Assembly (NCBI GenBank): GCA_964414205.1
Contig: CAYPVP010000007.1
Span: 1 to 39,398, forward strand
Reading direction: 5' to 3'
DNA length: 39,398 nucleotides
Source of the DNA: STD2-102 sp964414205
GTDB taxonomy: Bacteria; Bacillota; Clostridia; Christensenellales; CAG-917
Shown: positions 15,572 to 24,877 of the stretch, one piece after another
Position numbering within the stretch: the first letter of the stretch is position 1
Layout of the letters: each line of letters begins with the position of its first letter
Made by a program: the position numbers and the translations under genes
The notes under the pieces: model-generated
The model's input: only the letters and a program-made list of their open reading frames with translations
Told to the model about the DNA's origin: nothing
Database searches by the model: none

Positions 15572-18001
15572 TCAAACAACAGGTTTGATGTTCCAAATTC
15601 TGTCGGCATATTCTTTGACAGAACGGTCAGCAGCAAAGAAACCAGCCTTTGCAATGTTGACCAAACTCATTCTATTCCAATGGTTTTTGTCTTTGTAGGT
15701 TTCAGCAAGTCGTGTTTGAGCATTTTTGTAACTTTCAAAATCTGCTAGCACCATATAACTGTCTGCTTGTCCATGTTGACCTATTGTCAAACTGTCTGCA
15801 ATTTCACCAAACGCAACACCACCAACGCCACTTCTCAAACTGTCAATGACTCTTTTTAGAGAAGCATTTTCATTGTAGTATTTTGTTGGGTTGTAGCCTC
15901 GTTGATACATTTCTCTGACTTGTTCTGTGAGCAAACCAAACAAGAAAATGTTTTCATCGCCAACTGCTTCATGAATTTCAACGTTCGCTCCATCCATAGT
16001 TCCAATGGTGACTGCTCCGTTAATCATAAATTTCATGTTTCCTGTTCCAGAAGCCTCTTTTCCAGCAAGTGAAATTTGTTCACTAACTTCTGATGCAGGC
16101 ATAATGATTTCAGCAAGTGTAACACGATAGTTTTCAAGAAAGACAACTTTCAATCTGCCCTTGACATCAGGGTCATTGTTGACAACTTGTCCAATCATAT
16201 AAATCAGTCTGATGATTTGTTTTGCCATGTAATAGGCACTTGCTGCTTTTGCACCAAAAATGAATGTTCTTGGCTCAAATTCTTTGTTAGGATTGTCTTT
16301 GATTTGAAAATACAAGTCCAAAATGTTCAAAGCATTGAGAAGTTGTCGTTTGTATTCATGCAATCTTTTGACTTGAACATCAAAGATTGAATTTGGGTCA
16401 AGTTTGACTCCATTTGTTTTTTCAACATACTTTGCAAGGTTTTTCTTGTTTTCAAATTTGATTTTTTGAAGTCTGTCCAAAACTTCCTTGTTTCCTTGAA
16501 ATTTCAACAAATCTTCAAGAGCATCAGGTTGTTTCAGCCATTTGTCGCCAATGGTGTCATTCAAAAGTTCAGCAAGAAGTGGGTTTGCTTGTGCGACCCA
16601 ACGGCGATGAGTGATTCCATTTGTAACATTTGTGAACTTTTCTGGGTGCATTTTGAAATAGTCATTGAAAACATCATCTTTCAAAATTTGAGAGTGAAGT
16701 GCAGAAACTCCATTGATTGTGTGAGAAGTTGCAAGACACAAATTTGCCATTTTGACTTGTGTGTGTGAAAGAATTGCATTTTGCGAAACCTTTTCCCAAT
16801 CGTTTGGATAGTATTGCCAAAGTTCATTGCAAAATCTTTGGTTGATTTCTCCAATGATTTGATAGCATCTTGGCAAGAGTTGTTGGAACAAACTTTGAGG
16901 CCAAGATTCAAGTGCTTCTGCCATGACTGTGTGGTTTGTATATGAAACAGTTGCAGTGGTGATTTCCCATGCTTTGTCCCATGAATAGCCATATTTGTCA
17001 AGCAAAATTCTCATCAATTCAGGAATGCACAATGTAGGGTGCGTGTCGTTGACATGAATTGCAACTCTATCAGCCAAATTGTCAAGATTAGGGTTGTTTT
17101 TGAGGTGGCGTTTGATGATGCTTTGAATTGATGCAGACACAAAGAAATATTGTTGTTTCAATCTCAGCGACTTGCCTTCAAAGTGGTCATCAGCAGGATA
17201 GAGAACTTTTGAAATGCTTTCAGCCATTGACTTTGCAGCCATTGCTTTGACATATTCCCCACGAGAAAACATGTTCATGTCAAAATCGATTGGTGCTTTT
17301 GCCGACCACAAACGAATTCTGTTGACTGCTTCTGTGTGAAAACCAGAGATGTTCATGTCATAAGGCACAGCAAGAACTTTCATATCGTTTTTTACATCAA
17401 CTTGAAGTTTGCCATCAACCCAATTTTCTTCGACATTTCCACCAAAACTTATTTCATAAACTTCTTCCATTCTTGGGTTCAACCAAACAGAACCCATTTT
17501 CAACCATTCATCAGGTTGTTCAAGTTGCCAACCATCAACAATGACTTGTTTGAAAATGCCATAGTCATACATGATTGAAAAACCACTTGCAGAATATCCT
17601 TGTGAAGTCAATGCGTCCATATATGCAGCAGCAAGTCTTCCAAGTCCACCATTTCCAAGCCCTGCGTCAGGTTCAAAATCATAGATTTCGTTGACATCAT
17701 ATCCAAGTTCAGACAATGCCTTTTCAACATTTTGTTGAATTCCCATGTTGTAAAGATGATTTCTGAGCGAACGACCAAGCAAGAATTCCATTGACATGTA
17801 ATAAACTTGCTTTGCCTTTTCTTCACGAACTTTCTTTTTGAATTCGACTCTTGTTTGAGTCAAAATGTCACGAACAACCATGCAAGTTGCTTGATAGATT
17901 TGTGCTTTTGAAGCGTCTTCTGTTTTGACACCAAAAAATCTTGCAAGAGTAGAAGCAAGTTGTTTTTTGAAATCGCTGGTACTAACATCAATTTTGCTCA
18001 T
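15572..18001 (-). CDS. glgP: Glycogen/starch/alpha-glucan phosphorylase
   Basis: 809-aa GT35 phosphorylase that releases glucose-1-phosphate from alpha-1,4-glucan using phosphate and pyridoxal phosphate. Seen: YYMSMEFLLGRSL near the N terminus, PDAGLGNGGLGRLAACY-like segment (here GRLAAAYMD), and the PLP-lysine motif SGTGNMKFMINGA with Lys near 656, followed by TIGTMDGANVEI. Length matches the family. ATG 18001 has AAGGA just upstream and leaves 22 bases after glgA; a TTG at 18037 would overlap glgA and is less likely. Last gene of the operon, ended by the hairpin at 15515-15550. Confidence 0.96.
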   Translation of the reverse strand: MSKIDVSTSDFKKQLASTLARFFGVKTEDASKAQIYQATCMVVRDILTQTRVEFKKKVREEKAKQVYYMSMEFLLGRSLRNHLYNMGIQQNVEKALSELGYDVNEIYDFEPDAGLGNGGLGRLAAAYMDALTSQGYSASGFSIMYDYGIFKQVIVDGWQLEQPDEWLKMGSVWLNPRMEEVYEISFGGNVEENWVDGKLQVDVKNDMKVLAVPYDMNISGFHTEAVNRIRLWSAKAPIDFDMNMFSRGEYVKAMAAKSMAESISKVLYPADDHFEGKSLRLKQQYFFVSASIQSIIKRHLKNNPNLDNLADRVAIHVNDTHPTLCIPELMRILLDKYGYSWDKAWEITTATVSYTNHTVMAEALESWPQSLFQQLLPRCYQIIGEINQRFCNELWQYYPNDWEKVSQNAILSHTQVKMANLCLATSHTINGVSALHSQILKDDVFNDYFKMHPEKFTNVTNGITHRRWVAQANPLLAELLNDTIGDKWLKQPDALEDLLKFQGNKEVLDRLQKIKFENKKNLAKYVEKTNGVKLDPNSIFDVQVKRLHEYKRQLLNALNILDLYFQIKDNPNKEFEPRTFIFGAKAASAYYMAKQIIRLIYMIGQVVNNDPDVKGRLKVVFLENYRVTLAEIIMPASEVSEQISLAGKEASGTGNMKFMINGAVTIGTMDGANVEIHEAVGDENIFLFGLLTEQVREMYQRGYNPTKYYNENASLKRVIDSLRSGVGGVAFGEIADSLTIGQHGQADSYMVLADFESYKNAQTRLAETYKDKNHWNRMSLVNIAKAGFFAADRSVKEYADRIWNIKPVV

Positions 18002-18023
18002 TTTATCCTTCTTTGTCTTTCGA

Positions 18024-19451
18024 CTAAATTTTTTCAAACAAACTTATATATTTTTTTGCCGACTGTGTCCAAGAAAAATCAGATGTCATGGCATTTCTCA
18101 CAAGTTTAGACCACTTTGTTTTGTCAAAGAACAGTCCAAATGAACGCCAAACGGCATCAAGCATATCATAAGAATTGTAAGTTTTGAATGTAAATCCTGT
18201 TCCGTGTCCTGTTTCAGGATTGAAAGGTTTCACGGTGTCTTTGAGTCCACCTGTTTCACGAACGATTGGAATTGTTCCATATCTCATTGCAATCATTTGT
18301 GAAAGTCCACATGGTTCAAATTTTGATGGCATCAAAAACATGTCAGCCCCTGCATAAATTTTTGATGCAATGTCAGATGAAAAATTGATTATTGCTCTAA
18401 ATTTGTTTGCATAGCGTTCTTCAACACCTTTGAGTGCTTGTTCATATTTCCAATCGCCCTTGCCCAAAATGACAAGTTGCAAATCTGCTGACAAAATTTC
18501 TTCAATGACTGCCATGACCAAGTCCATGCCTTTTTGTTCGGTCAATCTTGTGACCATCGCAATCATAGGGCGCTTTTCATCATATGGCAAATTGCACATT
18601 TCAGCAAGACCTTTTTTGTTTTCTTTTTTCTTCACAACTGATTTTGGAGAATAGGAATAGTTTGCAAAAAGTGCTTTGTCAGTCTTTGGGTTGAAAGTGT
18701 CAATGTCAATTCCATTGACAACACCGTGAATTTTGAATTTGCGTTGTTCCAAAATGTTTTCAAGTCCATATGAATAGAATGGATGCAAAATTTCTTCAGA
18801 ATAACTTTCACTGACTGTTGTCACAATGTTTGACGATTCAATCGCACCTTTCATAAAGTTTACGCAATCTCCATATTCAACGATTGGCACTGCCCAATCA
18901 GGAAGCCCCAAAATGTCACGAGAAATGCTTTTGTCATATTTGCCTTGAAATTCAATGTTGTGAATTGTGAAAACTGTTTTCATTGATTGATAGTCTTCAT
19001 CAAAACGATAGAAAACATCAAGAAAAACAGGAATCAATGCCGATTGCCAATCATTTGCATGCAAAACATCAGGGAAAAAGTTGGTGATGTTCATTGAATC
19101 AAGCACTGCTTTTGCAAAAAATGCAAATCTTTCGCCGTCATCAAAATGACCATACAAGCCTTTTCTTTTAAAATAGTATTCGTTGTCAATGAAATAGTAA
19201 ACAATGCCACCATAGTTTGCTTCAAAGACTCCACAATATTGTTTTCTCCATGCAAGTTCAACAAATGTTGAACCCAAATATTTCATTGATTGTTGAAACT
19301 CTTTTGGAATTTCATCTTTGTAGTATGGAATGATGACACGAATGTCATGTCCTTCTTCCTTTATTGCTTTTGGCAAAGCACCAGCAACATCTCCAAGTCC
19401 ACCTGAACGAACGAATGGCGCTGCCTCAGCAGCAACATACAAAATTTTCAT
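18024..19451 (-). CDS. glgA: Glycogen synthase (ADP-glucose:alpha-glucan glucosyltransferase)
   Basis: 475-aa GT5, GT-B fold enzyme that extends alpha-1,4-glucan from ADP-glucose. The N terminus MKILYVAAEAAPFVRSGGLGD corresponds to the family K-T-G-G-L loop, but residue 15 is Arg instead of the usual Lys. HANDWQSALIP, FTIHNIEFQG, and the C-terminal nucleotide-binding segment PSKFEPCGLSQ...RETGGLKDTV are typical. ATG 19451 is preceded by TAGGAGGAAAA. A 95-base gap separates it from glgD, containing an AGGC/GCCT mini-hairpin next to the ribosome-binding site, but no clear promoter. Confidence 0.96.
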   Translation of the reverse strand: MKILYVAAEAAPFVRSGGLGDVAGALPKAIKEEGHDIRVIIPYYKDEIPKEFQQSMKYLGSTFVELAWRKQYCGVFEANYGGIVYYFIDNEYYFKRKGLYGHFDDGERFAFFAKAVLDSMNITNFFPDVLHANDWQSALIPVFLDVFYRFDEDYQSMKTVFTIHNIEFQGKYDKSISRDILGLPDWAVPIVEYGDCVNFMKGAIESSNIVTTVSESYSEEILHPFYSYGLENILEQRKFKIHGVVNGIDIDTFNPKTDKALFANYSYSPKSVVKKKENKKGLAEMCNLPYDEKRPMIAMVTRLTEQKGMDLVMAVIEEILSADLQLVILGKGDWKYEQALKGVEERYANKFRAIINFSSDIASKIYAGADMFLMPSKFEPCGLSQMIAMRYGTIPIVRETGGLKDTVKPFNPETGHGTGFTFKTYNSYDMLDAVWRSFGLFFDKTKWSKLVRNAMTSDFSWTQSAKKYISLFEKI

Positions 19452-19546
19452 TTTTCCTCCTAGGCAACAAGCCTTCCCTTATCTTTTTTCAATATATCAT
19501 CATTTTTTTGACATGTTTGATTTCTTTGATTTCTATTTTTCAAAAA

Positions 19547-20665
19547 TCAAACAATTTTGCCCTTTACAACAACGATTGGATAACTTTCAAATCCACTCAA
19601 TTCTCTGTCTGGTTGCACAATGACATTTTTGTCAGAAATGACATAGTTCAATTTTGCATTGGTCATGACAATTCCGTTTTCCATGATGATTGAATTTTTG
19701 ATGACAGCGCCTTTTTGAACTTTTACACTTCTGAACAAAATTGAATTTTCAACAGTTCCATCAATGACACAGCCATCAGCAATCATGCTGTTTTTGACAT
19801 GAGCCCCTTCCATATATCTTGCTGGCACACTGTCTTTGACTTTTGTCAAAATTGTTGTGTTTTTATAGAACAATTCGTTTCTCACTTCAAGGTCAAGAAG
19901 TTCCATGCTAGATTTGAAATAGGCAGGAATTCTGTCAATGACAGCGACAAAGCCTTCCACTTCATAAGAAACAACCTTCAAATCTTCCAAATTGTTTTGC
20001 AAAATGTCTTTTTCAAAGTCGTAGTTTCCGTGAGCGTAGCAGTTGTCAATCATGGCAATCAACAAATCTTTTTTGATGTAATAGATTCCGATGTTTGAAA
20101 GTTGTTTTTCATCATCTTGCGATTCGATTGGATAGTGCATGTCAAAAACTCTGTTGTTTTCATCAACTTCAACAACATGCTTTCTTGGGTTCACATCTTC
20201 CATTTTTTTTGTCAAAATTGTCACATCGGCATCATTGTCTGCATGAAATTTTTCGACAGCATCAAAATCAATGTTGAAAGCAATGTTTGCATTTGTGATG
20301 ACAACATATTCTTCTTTTGCTTTTTCCATGAAGTGACGCAAACTGTAAAGTGCTTCAATTTTTCCTTTGTAGATATCTCTTGAACTGTTGAGTCCAAAAG
20401 GTGGAAAAACAGCAATTCCACTATTTTTTCTGTTCAAGTTCCAGTCACGGCCCATTCTGATGTGGTCCATAAGCGAACTATAATTATTTCTTGTAACGAT
20501 GCCAATGTTTGTGATGTTTGATGCTTCAAGATTTGACAAAACAAAGTCAATCAAACGATATCTGCCTGCAAAAGGCAAAGATGCTGTTGTTCTGTGCAAA
20601 GTCAAATCATTCAAGTGGCTTTCATTGTCTGATGCAAAAATGATGCTCATAGTATTATTCTTCAT
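19547..20665 (-). CDS. glgD: Glucose-1-phosphate adenylyltransferase, GlgD subunit
   Basis: 372-aa paralogue of GlgC that forms a heteromeric ADP-glucose pyrophosphorylase with it. The N-terminal nucleotidyltransferase domain keeps FAGRYRLIDFVLSN. It lacks the catalytic features of GlgC: the AGGQGTRL loop is absent and the SGDHIYKMDY metal-binding segment is replaced by TNANIAFNIDF. The C terminus is a left-handed beta-helix acyltransferase-like domain with I-x-D-G-C-V-I-D type repeats. In Bacillota GlgD is taken to be a regulatory/activating subunit. Two bases separate it from the glgC stop, and GGAGGT of its ribosome-binding site lies in the end of glgC, so expression of the two subunits is coupled. 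Confidence 0.94.
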   Translation of the reverse strand: MKNNTMSIIFASDNESHLNDLTLHRTTASLPFAGRYRLIDFVLSNLEASNITNIGIVTRNNYSSLMDHIRMGRDWNLNRKNSGIAVFPPFGLNSSRDIYKGKIEALYSLRHFMEKAKEEYVVITNANIAFNIDFDAVEKFHADNDADVTILTKKMEDVNPRKHVVEVDENNRVFDMHYPIESQDDEKQLSNIGIYYIKKDLLIAMIDNCYAHGNYDFEKDILQNNLEDLKVVSYEVEGFVAVIDRIPAYFKSSMELLDLEVRNELFYKNTTILTKVKDSVPARYMEGAHVKNSMIADGCVIDGTVENSILFRSVKVQKGAVIKNSIIMENGIVMTNAKLNYVISDKNVIVQPDRELSGFESYPIVVVKGKIV

Positions 20666-20667
20666 TT

Positions 20668-21864
20668 TTAACCTCCAATCATTTCGTTTGCCTTGACAAC
20701 ACGACCATCTTCAACTTTGAAATCAGGTCCAACAACGGCAATTTTCCATTCACCAGCCTTCGATTGTGGCTGAGTTTCTCCAATTTTTGCATTTTTGCCA
20801 ATGACAGCATTCCAACCAATGATTGCATATCGAACATCTGCACCATCTTCAATGACTGCACCAGGCATGATGATTGCTCCTTCAACATAAGCATTTTTTC
20901 CAATGGTAACACTTGAAGAAATGATTGAATTTTTCACTGTGCCATTGATGATTGTGCCTTCTGTGATGAGCGAGTTGATGACTTGTCCATCAGGCGAAAC
21001 ATAGTGAGGTGGTTCAGCAGTGTTGCGAGCATAAATCTTCCATCTGTCGTCATCAAGGTTGAGCCCTGATGTGCCATAGAGCAAGTCCATGTGTGCTTCC
21101 CAAAGGCTAGAAATTGTTCCAACATCTTTCCAATAGCCATCAAATTGATAGGCAAACATTCTTTGTTTGTCATTCAACATTGCTGGAATGACATTTTTTC
21201 CAAAATCATTGTCACTGTCTTTGTTTTCTTCATCTTCAATCAAATATTTTCTTAGTTTTTCCCAAGTGAAGATATAGATTCCCATTGAAGCCTTTGTGCT
21301 TTTTGGATTTTTTGGTTTTTCTTCAAATTCATAGATTTCGCCATCTTCGTTCATGTTCATGATGCCAAAACGAGATGCTTCTTCGATTGGAACTTCCAAA
21401 ACGGCAATCGTGCAGTCAGCATTTTTGTCTTTGTGAACTTTGAGCATGTCGGCATAGTCCATTTTGTAGATGTGGTCACCTGAAAGCAAAACAACATATT
21501 CAGGGTTGTATCTGTCGATGAAATCAATGTTTTGATAGATTGCATTGGCAGTTCCCTTGTACCATTCGCCAGATTTTGCACGCATAAATGGTGGAAGAAC
21601 AAAAATTCCACCTGTCAATCTGTCCAAGTCCCAAGGTTGTCCATTGCCTATGTATTGGTGCAATTCAAATGGACGATATTGAGTGAGAACACCAATAGTA
21701 TCAATCCCTGAATTTATGCAATTTGAAAGAGGAAAATCGATAATTCTATATTTTCCACCAAATGGAACAGCAGGTTTTGCAACATCATTTGTCAAGACTC
21801 CCAGTCTTGTGCCTTGTCCTCCTGCAAGCAACATAGCCAAACATTCTTTCTTGTTTTTCTTCAT
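20668..21864 (-). CDS. glgC: Glucose-1-phosphate adenylyltransferase, catalytic subunit
   Basis: 398-aa ADP-glucose pyrophosphorylase making ADP-glucose from glucose-1-phosphate and ATP, the committed step of glycogen synthesis. Seen: LLAGGQGTRLG (12-22), KPAVPFGGKYRIIDF, LSGDHIYKMDY (metal and substrate binding), FEEKPKNPKS (glucose-1-phosphate site) and the C-terminal beta-helix. ATG 21864 overlaps the glgB stop by four bases (ATGA) and has AAGGAGG about 10 bases upstream inside glgB. Confidence 0.96.
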   Translation of the reverse strand: MKKNKKECLAMLLAGGQGTRLGVLTNDVAKPAVPFGGKYRIIDFPLSNCINSGIDTIGVLTQYRPFELHQYIGNGQPWDLDRLTGGIFVLPPFMRAKSGEWYKGTANAIYQNIDFIDRYNPEYVVLLSGDHIYKMDYADMLKVHKDKNADCTIAVLEVPIEEASRFGIMNMNEDGEIYEFEEKPKNPKSTKASMGIYIFTWEKLRKYLIEDEENKDSDNDFGKNVIPAMLNDKQRMFAYQFDGYWKDVGTISSLWEAHMDLLYGTSGLNLDDDRWKIYARNTAEPPHYVSPDGQVINSLITEGTIINGTVKNSIISSSVTIGKNAYVEGAIIMPGAVIEDGADVRYAIIGWNAVIGKNAKIGETQPQSKAGEWKIAVVGPDFKVEDGRVVKANEMIGG

Positions 21865-23756
21865 TTCTCGTCTTCCTCCTTACATGGTTTCAAAAACATT
21901 ACGGTGTTTTTTGGAATGTTAATTTTTATACTGTTTGCAAAGCCATGTGATGGTTTTGCATATGGACGGAATGTTGGGCGTCGAGCCTCATCTCCACCAT
22001 ATTTTTTCAAACTTGAAATCAATTCTGTTTTGTAGTGTGTAAATTCTGGCACACCCATCAAATATTTGTTTCTTGCGACTGGTGAAAAATTTATCACAAC
22101 GATGATGTAGTCACCGTCAGCCGATTTTCGCATAAATGAAATGACATTGTCTTGATTGTCGTCCACCACAATCCATTTGAACCCTTCATACGAGCAGTCA
22201 AGTTGCCACAAGCATGGATTGTCAAGATACAAAGCATTCAAATCTTTGACAAACTTTTGAAGTTCTTTGTGTTTTGGATAGGACAAAAGCAACCAATCAA
22301 GTTCTTTTGCATAGTTCCATTCAATAAATTGTCCAAATTCGTTGCCCATAAAACTCAACTTTTTGCCAGGGTGTCCAATCATGAAGCCATAGTATGCTTT
22401 CAAAGTTTCAAACTTTTCTTCATATGGTCCATGAACTTTATCAATCATTGCATGCTTGCCATGAACAACTTCATCATGCGACAAAGGCAAAATGAAATTT
22501 TCTGAATAGGCATAGGTCAAACTGAAAGTCAAATCATTGTGATTGTCTTTTCTGAAATAAGGGTCAAGTGACAAATAGTGCAAAGTGTCATTCATCCACC
22601 CCATATTCCATTTGAAATTGAAACCTAGTCCATTGTCATAGGCTGGTTTTGTTATCATTGGAAATGCTGTTGATTCTTCTGCAATGCTGATTGCGCCATG
22701 ATATTTTGACAAAATCGCAGTGTTCATTGCTTTCAAAAAGTCTTTTGCTTCCAAGTTGTAGTTTCCACCAAACATATTCGGTGTCCACTCTCCATCTTTT
22801 CTGCCATAGTCCAAATAGAGCATTGAAGCAACTGCATCACAACGAATTCCGTCGATGTGATAGATGTCAAACCAAAACATTGCTGCTGAAATCAAAAAAC
22901 TTTTGACTTCATTTTTTCCAAAATCATAAACTTTTGTGCCCCATTCTTTATGTTCGCCTTTTCTTGGGTCAGCATATTCATAGAGCGAAGTTCCGTCAAA
23001 CTCGTTCAAGCCATGTTCATCTCTTGGAAAGTGAGCAATAACCCAGTCCAAAATGACACCAATGCCTGCACGGTGACATTTGTCAATCAAAAACATCAAG
23101 TCTTTTGGTGTGCCATATCTTGAAGTTGGCGCAAAAAGACCTGTGACTTGATAGCCCCAAGACCCATCGAAAGGATATTCTGTCAATGGCATAAACTCAA
23201 TGTGAGTGTATCCCATTTTTTTCACGTATGGTATAAGTTCGTCAGCAAGTGCTGAATAATTAAAAAAGTTCCCATCGGCGTATTTTCGCCATGAACCGAG
23301 ATGTACTTCATAAATGTTCATTGGAGAGCCATAAGGGTCAAAACTTTCTCTGTCAGTCATCCATTTTTTGTCTTTCCAATTATAGCCATCAATATCATAA
23401 ACTTTTGAGGCATTTGATGGTGCAGTTTCAAAATGCAAACCACAAGGGTCACTTTTCAAAACCATTTTGCCATTTTTTCCAACAACTGCAAATTTATAGT
23501 TGTCAAATTCTTTGATTGTAGTTACAACGGCTTCCCAAATTCCATCAATGGAGCATTCCATTGGGTTTGCTTTCACATCCCAGTTGTTGAAATCGCCAAC
23601 CACCGAAACTTTTTGTGCATTTGGGGCCCAAACTTTGAATTGCCAACCTTTCAATCCATTTTCATGAATTTTGCACGGCGAAAGCATCTTGTATGCTTCA
23701 TAATTTGTCCCTTCATGAAACAAGTACTTTGGATAACTATCGTTTGTTTTTGCCAT
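21861..23756 (-). CDS. glgB: 1,4-alpha-glucan branching enzyme
   Basis: 631-aa GH13 enzyme that introduces alpha-1,6 branches into glycogen. A CBM48-type beta-sandwich (about 35-120, with KVWAPNAQKVSVVGDFNNW) precedes the catalytic barrel. Conserved regions: LDWVIAHFP, GIRCDAVASMLYLDY with nucleophile Asp near 306, ISIAEESTAFP with acid/base Glu near 358, and LSHDEVVHGK with Asp near 427. The nucleophile region has R-C-D where E. coli has R-V-D, a tolerated position. ATG 23756 follows GGGAG by six bases. First gene of the glgBCDAP operon, from the promoter at 23789-23817. Confidence 0.96.
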   Translation of the reverse strand: MAKTNDSYPKYLFHEGTNYEAYKMLSPCKIHENGLKGWQFKVWAPNAQKVSVVGDFNNWDVKANPMECSIDGIWEAVVTTIKEFDNYKFAVVGKNGKMVLKSDPCGLHFETAPSNASKVYDIDGYNWKDKKWMTDRESFDPYGSPMNIYEVHLGSWRKYADGNFFNYSALADELIPYVKKMGYTHIEFMPLTEYPFDGSWGYQVTGLFAPTSRYGTPKDLMFLIDKCHRAGIGVILDWVIAHFPRDEHGLNEFDGTSLYEYADPRKGEHKEWGTKVYDFGKNEVKSFLISAAMFWFDIYHIDGIRCDAVASMLYLDYGRKDGEWTPNMFGGNYNLEAKDFLKAMNTAILSKYHGAISIAEESTAFPMITKPAYDNGLGFNFKWNMGWMNDTLHYLSLDPYFRKDNHNDLTFSLTYAYSENFILPLSHDEVVHGKHAMIDKVHGPYEEKFETLKAYYGFMIGHPGKKLSFMGNEFGQFIEWNYAKELDWLLLSYPKHKELQKFVKDLNALYLDNPCLWQLDCSYEGFKWIVVDDNQDNVISFMRKSADGDYIIVVINFSPVARNKYLMGVPEFTHYKTELISSLKKYGGDEARRPTFRPYAKPSHGFANSIKINIPKNTVMFLKPCKEEDEK

Positions 23757-23788
23757 AATTTCTCCCGTCAAACACTAATAATAATAAA

Positions 23789-23817
23789 ATTATAACAAAA
23801 TCCAATTTTTAATTCAA
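23789..23817 (-). promoter_or_regulatory. Promoter of the glycogen operon
   Basis: Minus strand: -35 TTGAAT (23817-23812), 17-base spacer, -10 TATAAT (23794-23789) with an upstream TG (extended -10). Start near 23782, leader of about 25 bases. Upstream (23819-23872) two direct copies of AAATTTGCAAAAAA lie between ispE and this promoter; no hairpin terminator for ispE was found. Confidence 0.8.
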
Positions 23818-23872
23818 TAGCAATAACATTTTTTGCAAATTTATTTTTCTTTTTTGCAAATTTTGTTTTTAT

Positions 23873-24733
23873 TTATAGAATTTCCACGCCAATTTGTCGA
23901 GTTTTGACAATCTTGCTCCACCATTTTTTTGGCAATGTTTGTTTGAAACTTTCTGCCTCTTCTTGGCTTCTTGCAATCATCACAACACCACTTCCACTGC
24001 CTGTCATGGTCACCCATTCAGCACCATAGTCTCTCAAATGGCGTTTTACAACAGCAATTTCAGGAAGCAATGTTTCCGCCGCCGTAGTAAGTTGGTTGGC
24101 TTGAAGTTCCTGTGCCAAAGGCAAATCCATGTTTTTTAGAGCGTCAATTGTTTTTTCAATGTCTGCCGTTTTGCGATAGCGAACGGTGTCATACAAATTG
24201 TAACATTCTTTTGTCGAAACTCCACCTCGTGGCTTGACAAGCAACAAAGTCATTTCAGAAAGGTCAACAGGTGTAACAATTTCTCCAATTCCTTGCACTC
24301 TTTGAAAACCACCGTGATACATAAATGGAATGTCCGAACCAAGTGACACAAGCATTTCGTTTGAAGATTCAACTTCGTTTTTCATTTCTACAAGTTTTGC
24401 AGTCGCAGCAGCACATGCAGAAGAACCTCCAAAACCTCCACCTGACGGAATGTTCTTTTTCAAAATCACATCAACGCCTGTGAAATGATAGACTTCATTG
24501 ATTTTGGGAAGCAATCTCATCACATTGTCAGCAAACATCTTTGGTGAAAAATCAAAAATGTCATCGGCTTCAATGTTCAGGTTTACATTGTGGTCATCTC
24601 TGAATTCAAATGTCAATTCATCATACAAATCAATTGAAGTGTTCAGCATGTCCAAGGTGTGCATGTCACCCCTTGTTCCAACGATGTTTAAACACAAATT
24701 TGCTTTTCCATATGCTCTGGCTTTCAACAACAT
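23873..24733 (-). CDS. ispE: 4-diphosphocytidyl-2-C-methyl-D-erythritol kinase
   Basis: 286-aa GHMP kinase that phosphorylates CDP-methylerythritol with ATP, the MEP-pathway step between the two activities of IspDF. Seen: AYGKANLCLNI with Lys10, the GHMP ATP loop PSGGGFGGSSACAA (about 94-107), GSDIPF with the catalytic Asp near 136, and MTGSGSGVVMI near the C terminus. ATG 24733 has GAGGT seven bases upstream, and that site sits in the 3' arm of an inverted repeat (see 24739-24773). Proximity to the SipL-like gene and veg repeats a gene neighbourhood known in Bacillota. Confidence 0.93.
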   Translation of the reverse strand: MLLKARAYGKANLCLNIVGTRGDMHTLDMLNTSIDLYDELTFEFRDDHNVNLNIEADDIFDFSPKMFADNVMRLLPKINEVYHFTGVDVILKKNIPSGGGFGGSSACAAATAKLVEMKNEVESSNEMLVSLGSDIPFMYHGGFQRVQGIGEIVTPVDLSEMTLLLVKPRGGVSTKECYNLYDTVRYRKTADIEKTIDALKNMDLPLAQELQANQLTTAAETLLPEIAVVKRHLRDYGAEWVTMTGSGSGVVMIARSQEEAESFKQTLPKKWWSKIVKTRQIGVEIL

Positions 24734-24738
24734 AACAA

Positions 24739-24773
24739 GACCTCACTTTGCAACATAAGTTGCTTATGAGGTC
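24739..24773 (-). promoter_or_regulatory. Inverted repeat masking the ispE ribosome-binding site
   Basis: Read on the minus strand: GACCTCA (24773-24767) pairs with TGAGGTC (24745-24739). Inside it GCAAC (24763-24759) pairs with GTTGC (24754-24750), with a 4-base loop. In RNA the GAGGT Shine-Dalgarno sequence would be fully base-paired. If transcription starts 3' of the left arm, the repeat would instead be a DNA operator. Confidence 0.6.
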
Positions 24774-24803
24774 ATTTTACATTATGTGATTGATGTTTGG
24801 CAA
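24774..24803 (-). promoter_or_regulatory. Candidate promoter of ispE
   Basis: Minus strand: -35 TTGCCA (24803-24798), 18-base spacer, -10 TAAAAT (24779-24774). It directly abuts the inverted repeat; the exact start site decides whether the hairpin is transcribed. Confidence 0.5.
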
Positions 24804-24877
24804 ACAAATTGCTAAATTTGTGACATTTTTATTCTTTTGTTTTTCAAAACCAAATCAAAGTTGCCTATTAAAGTTGC

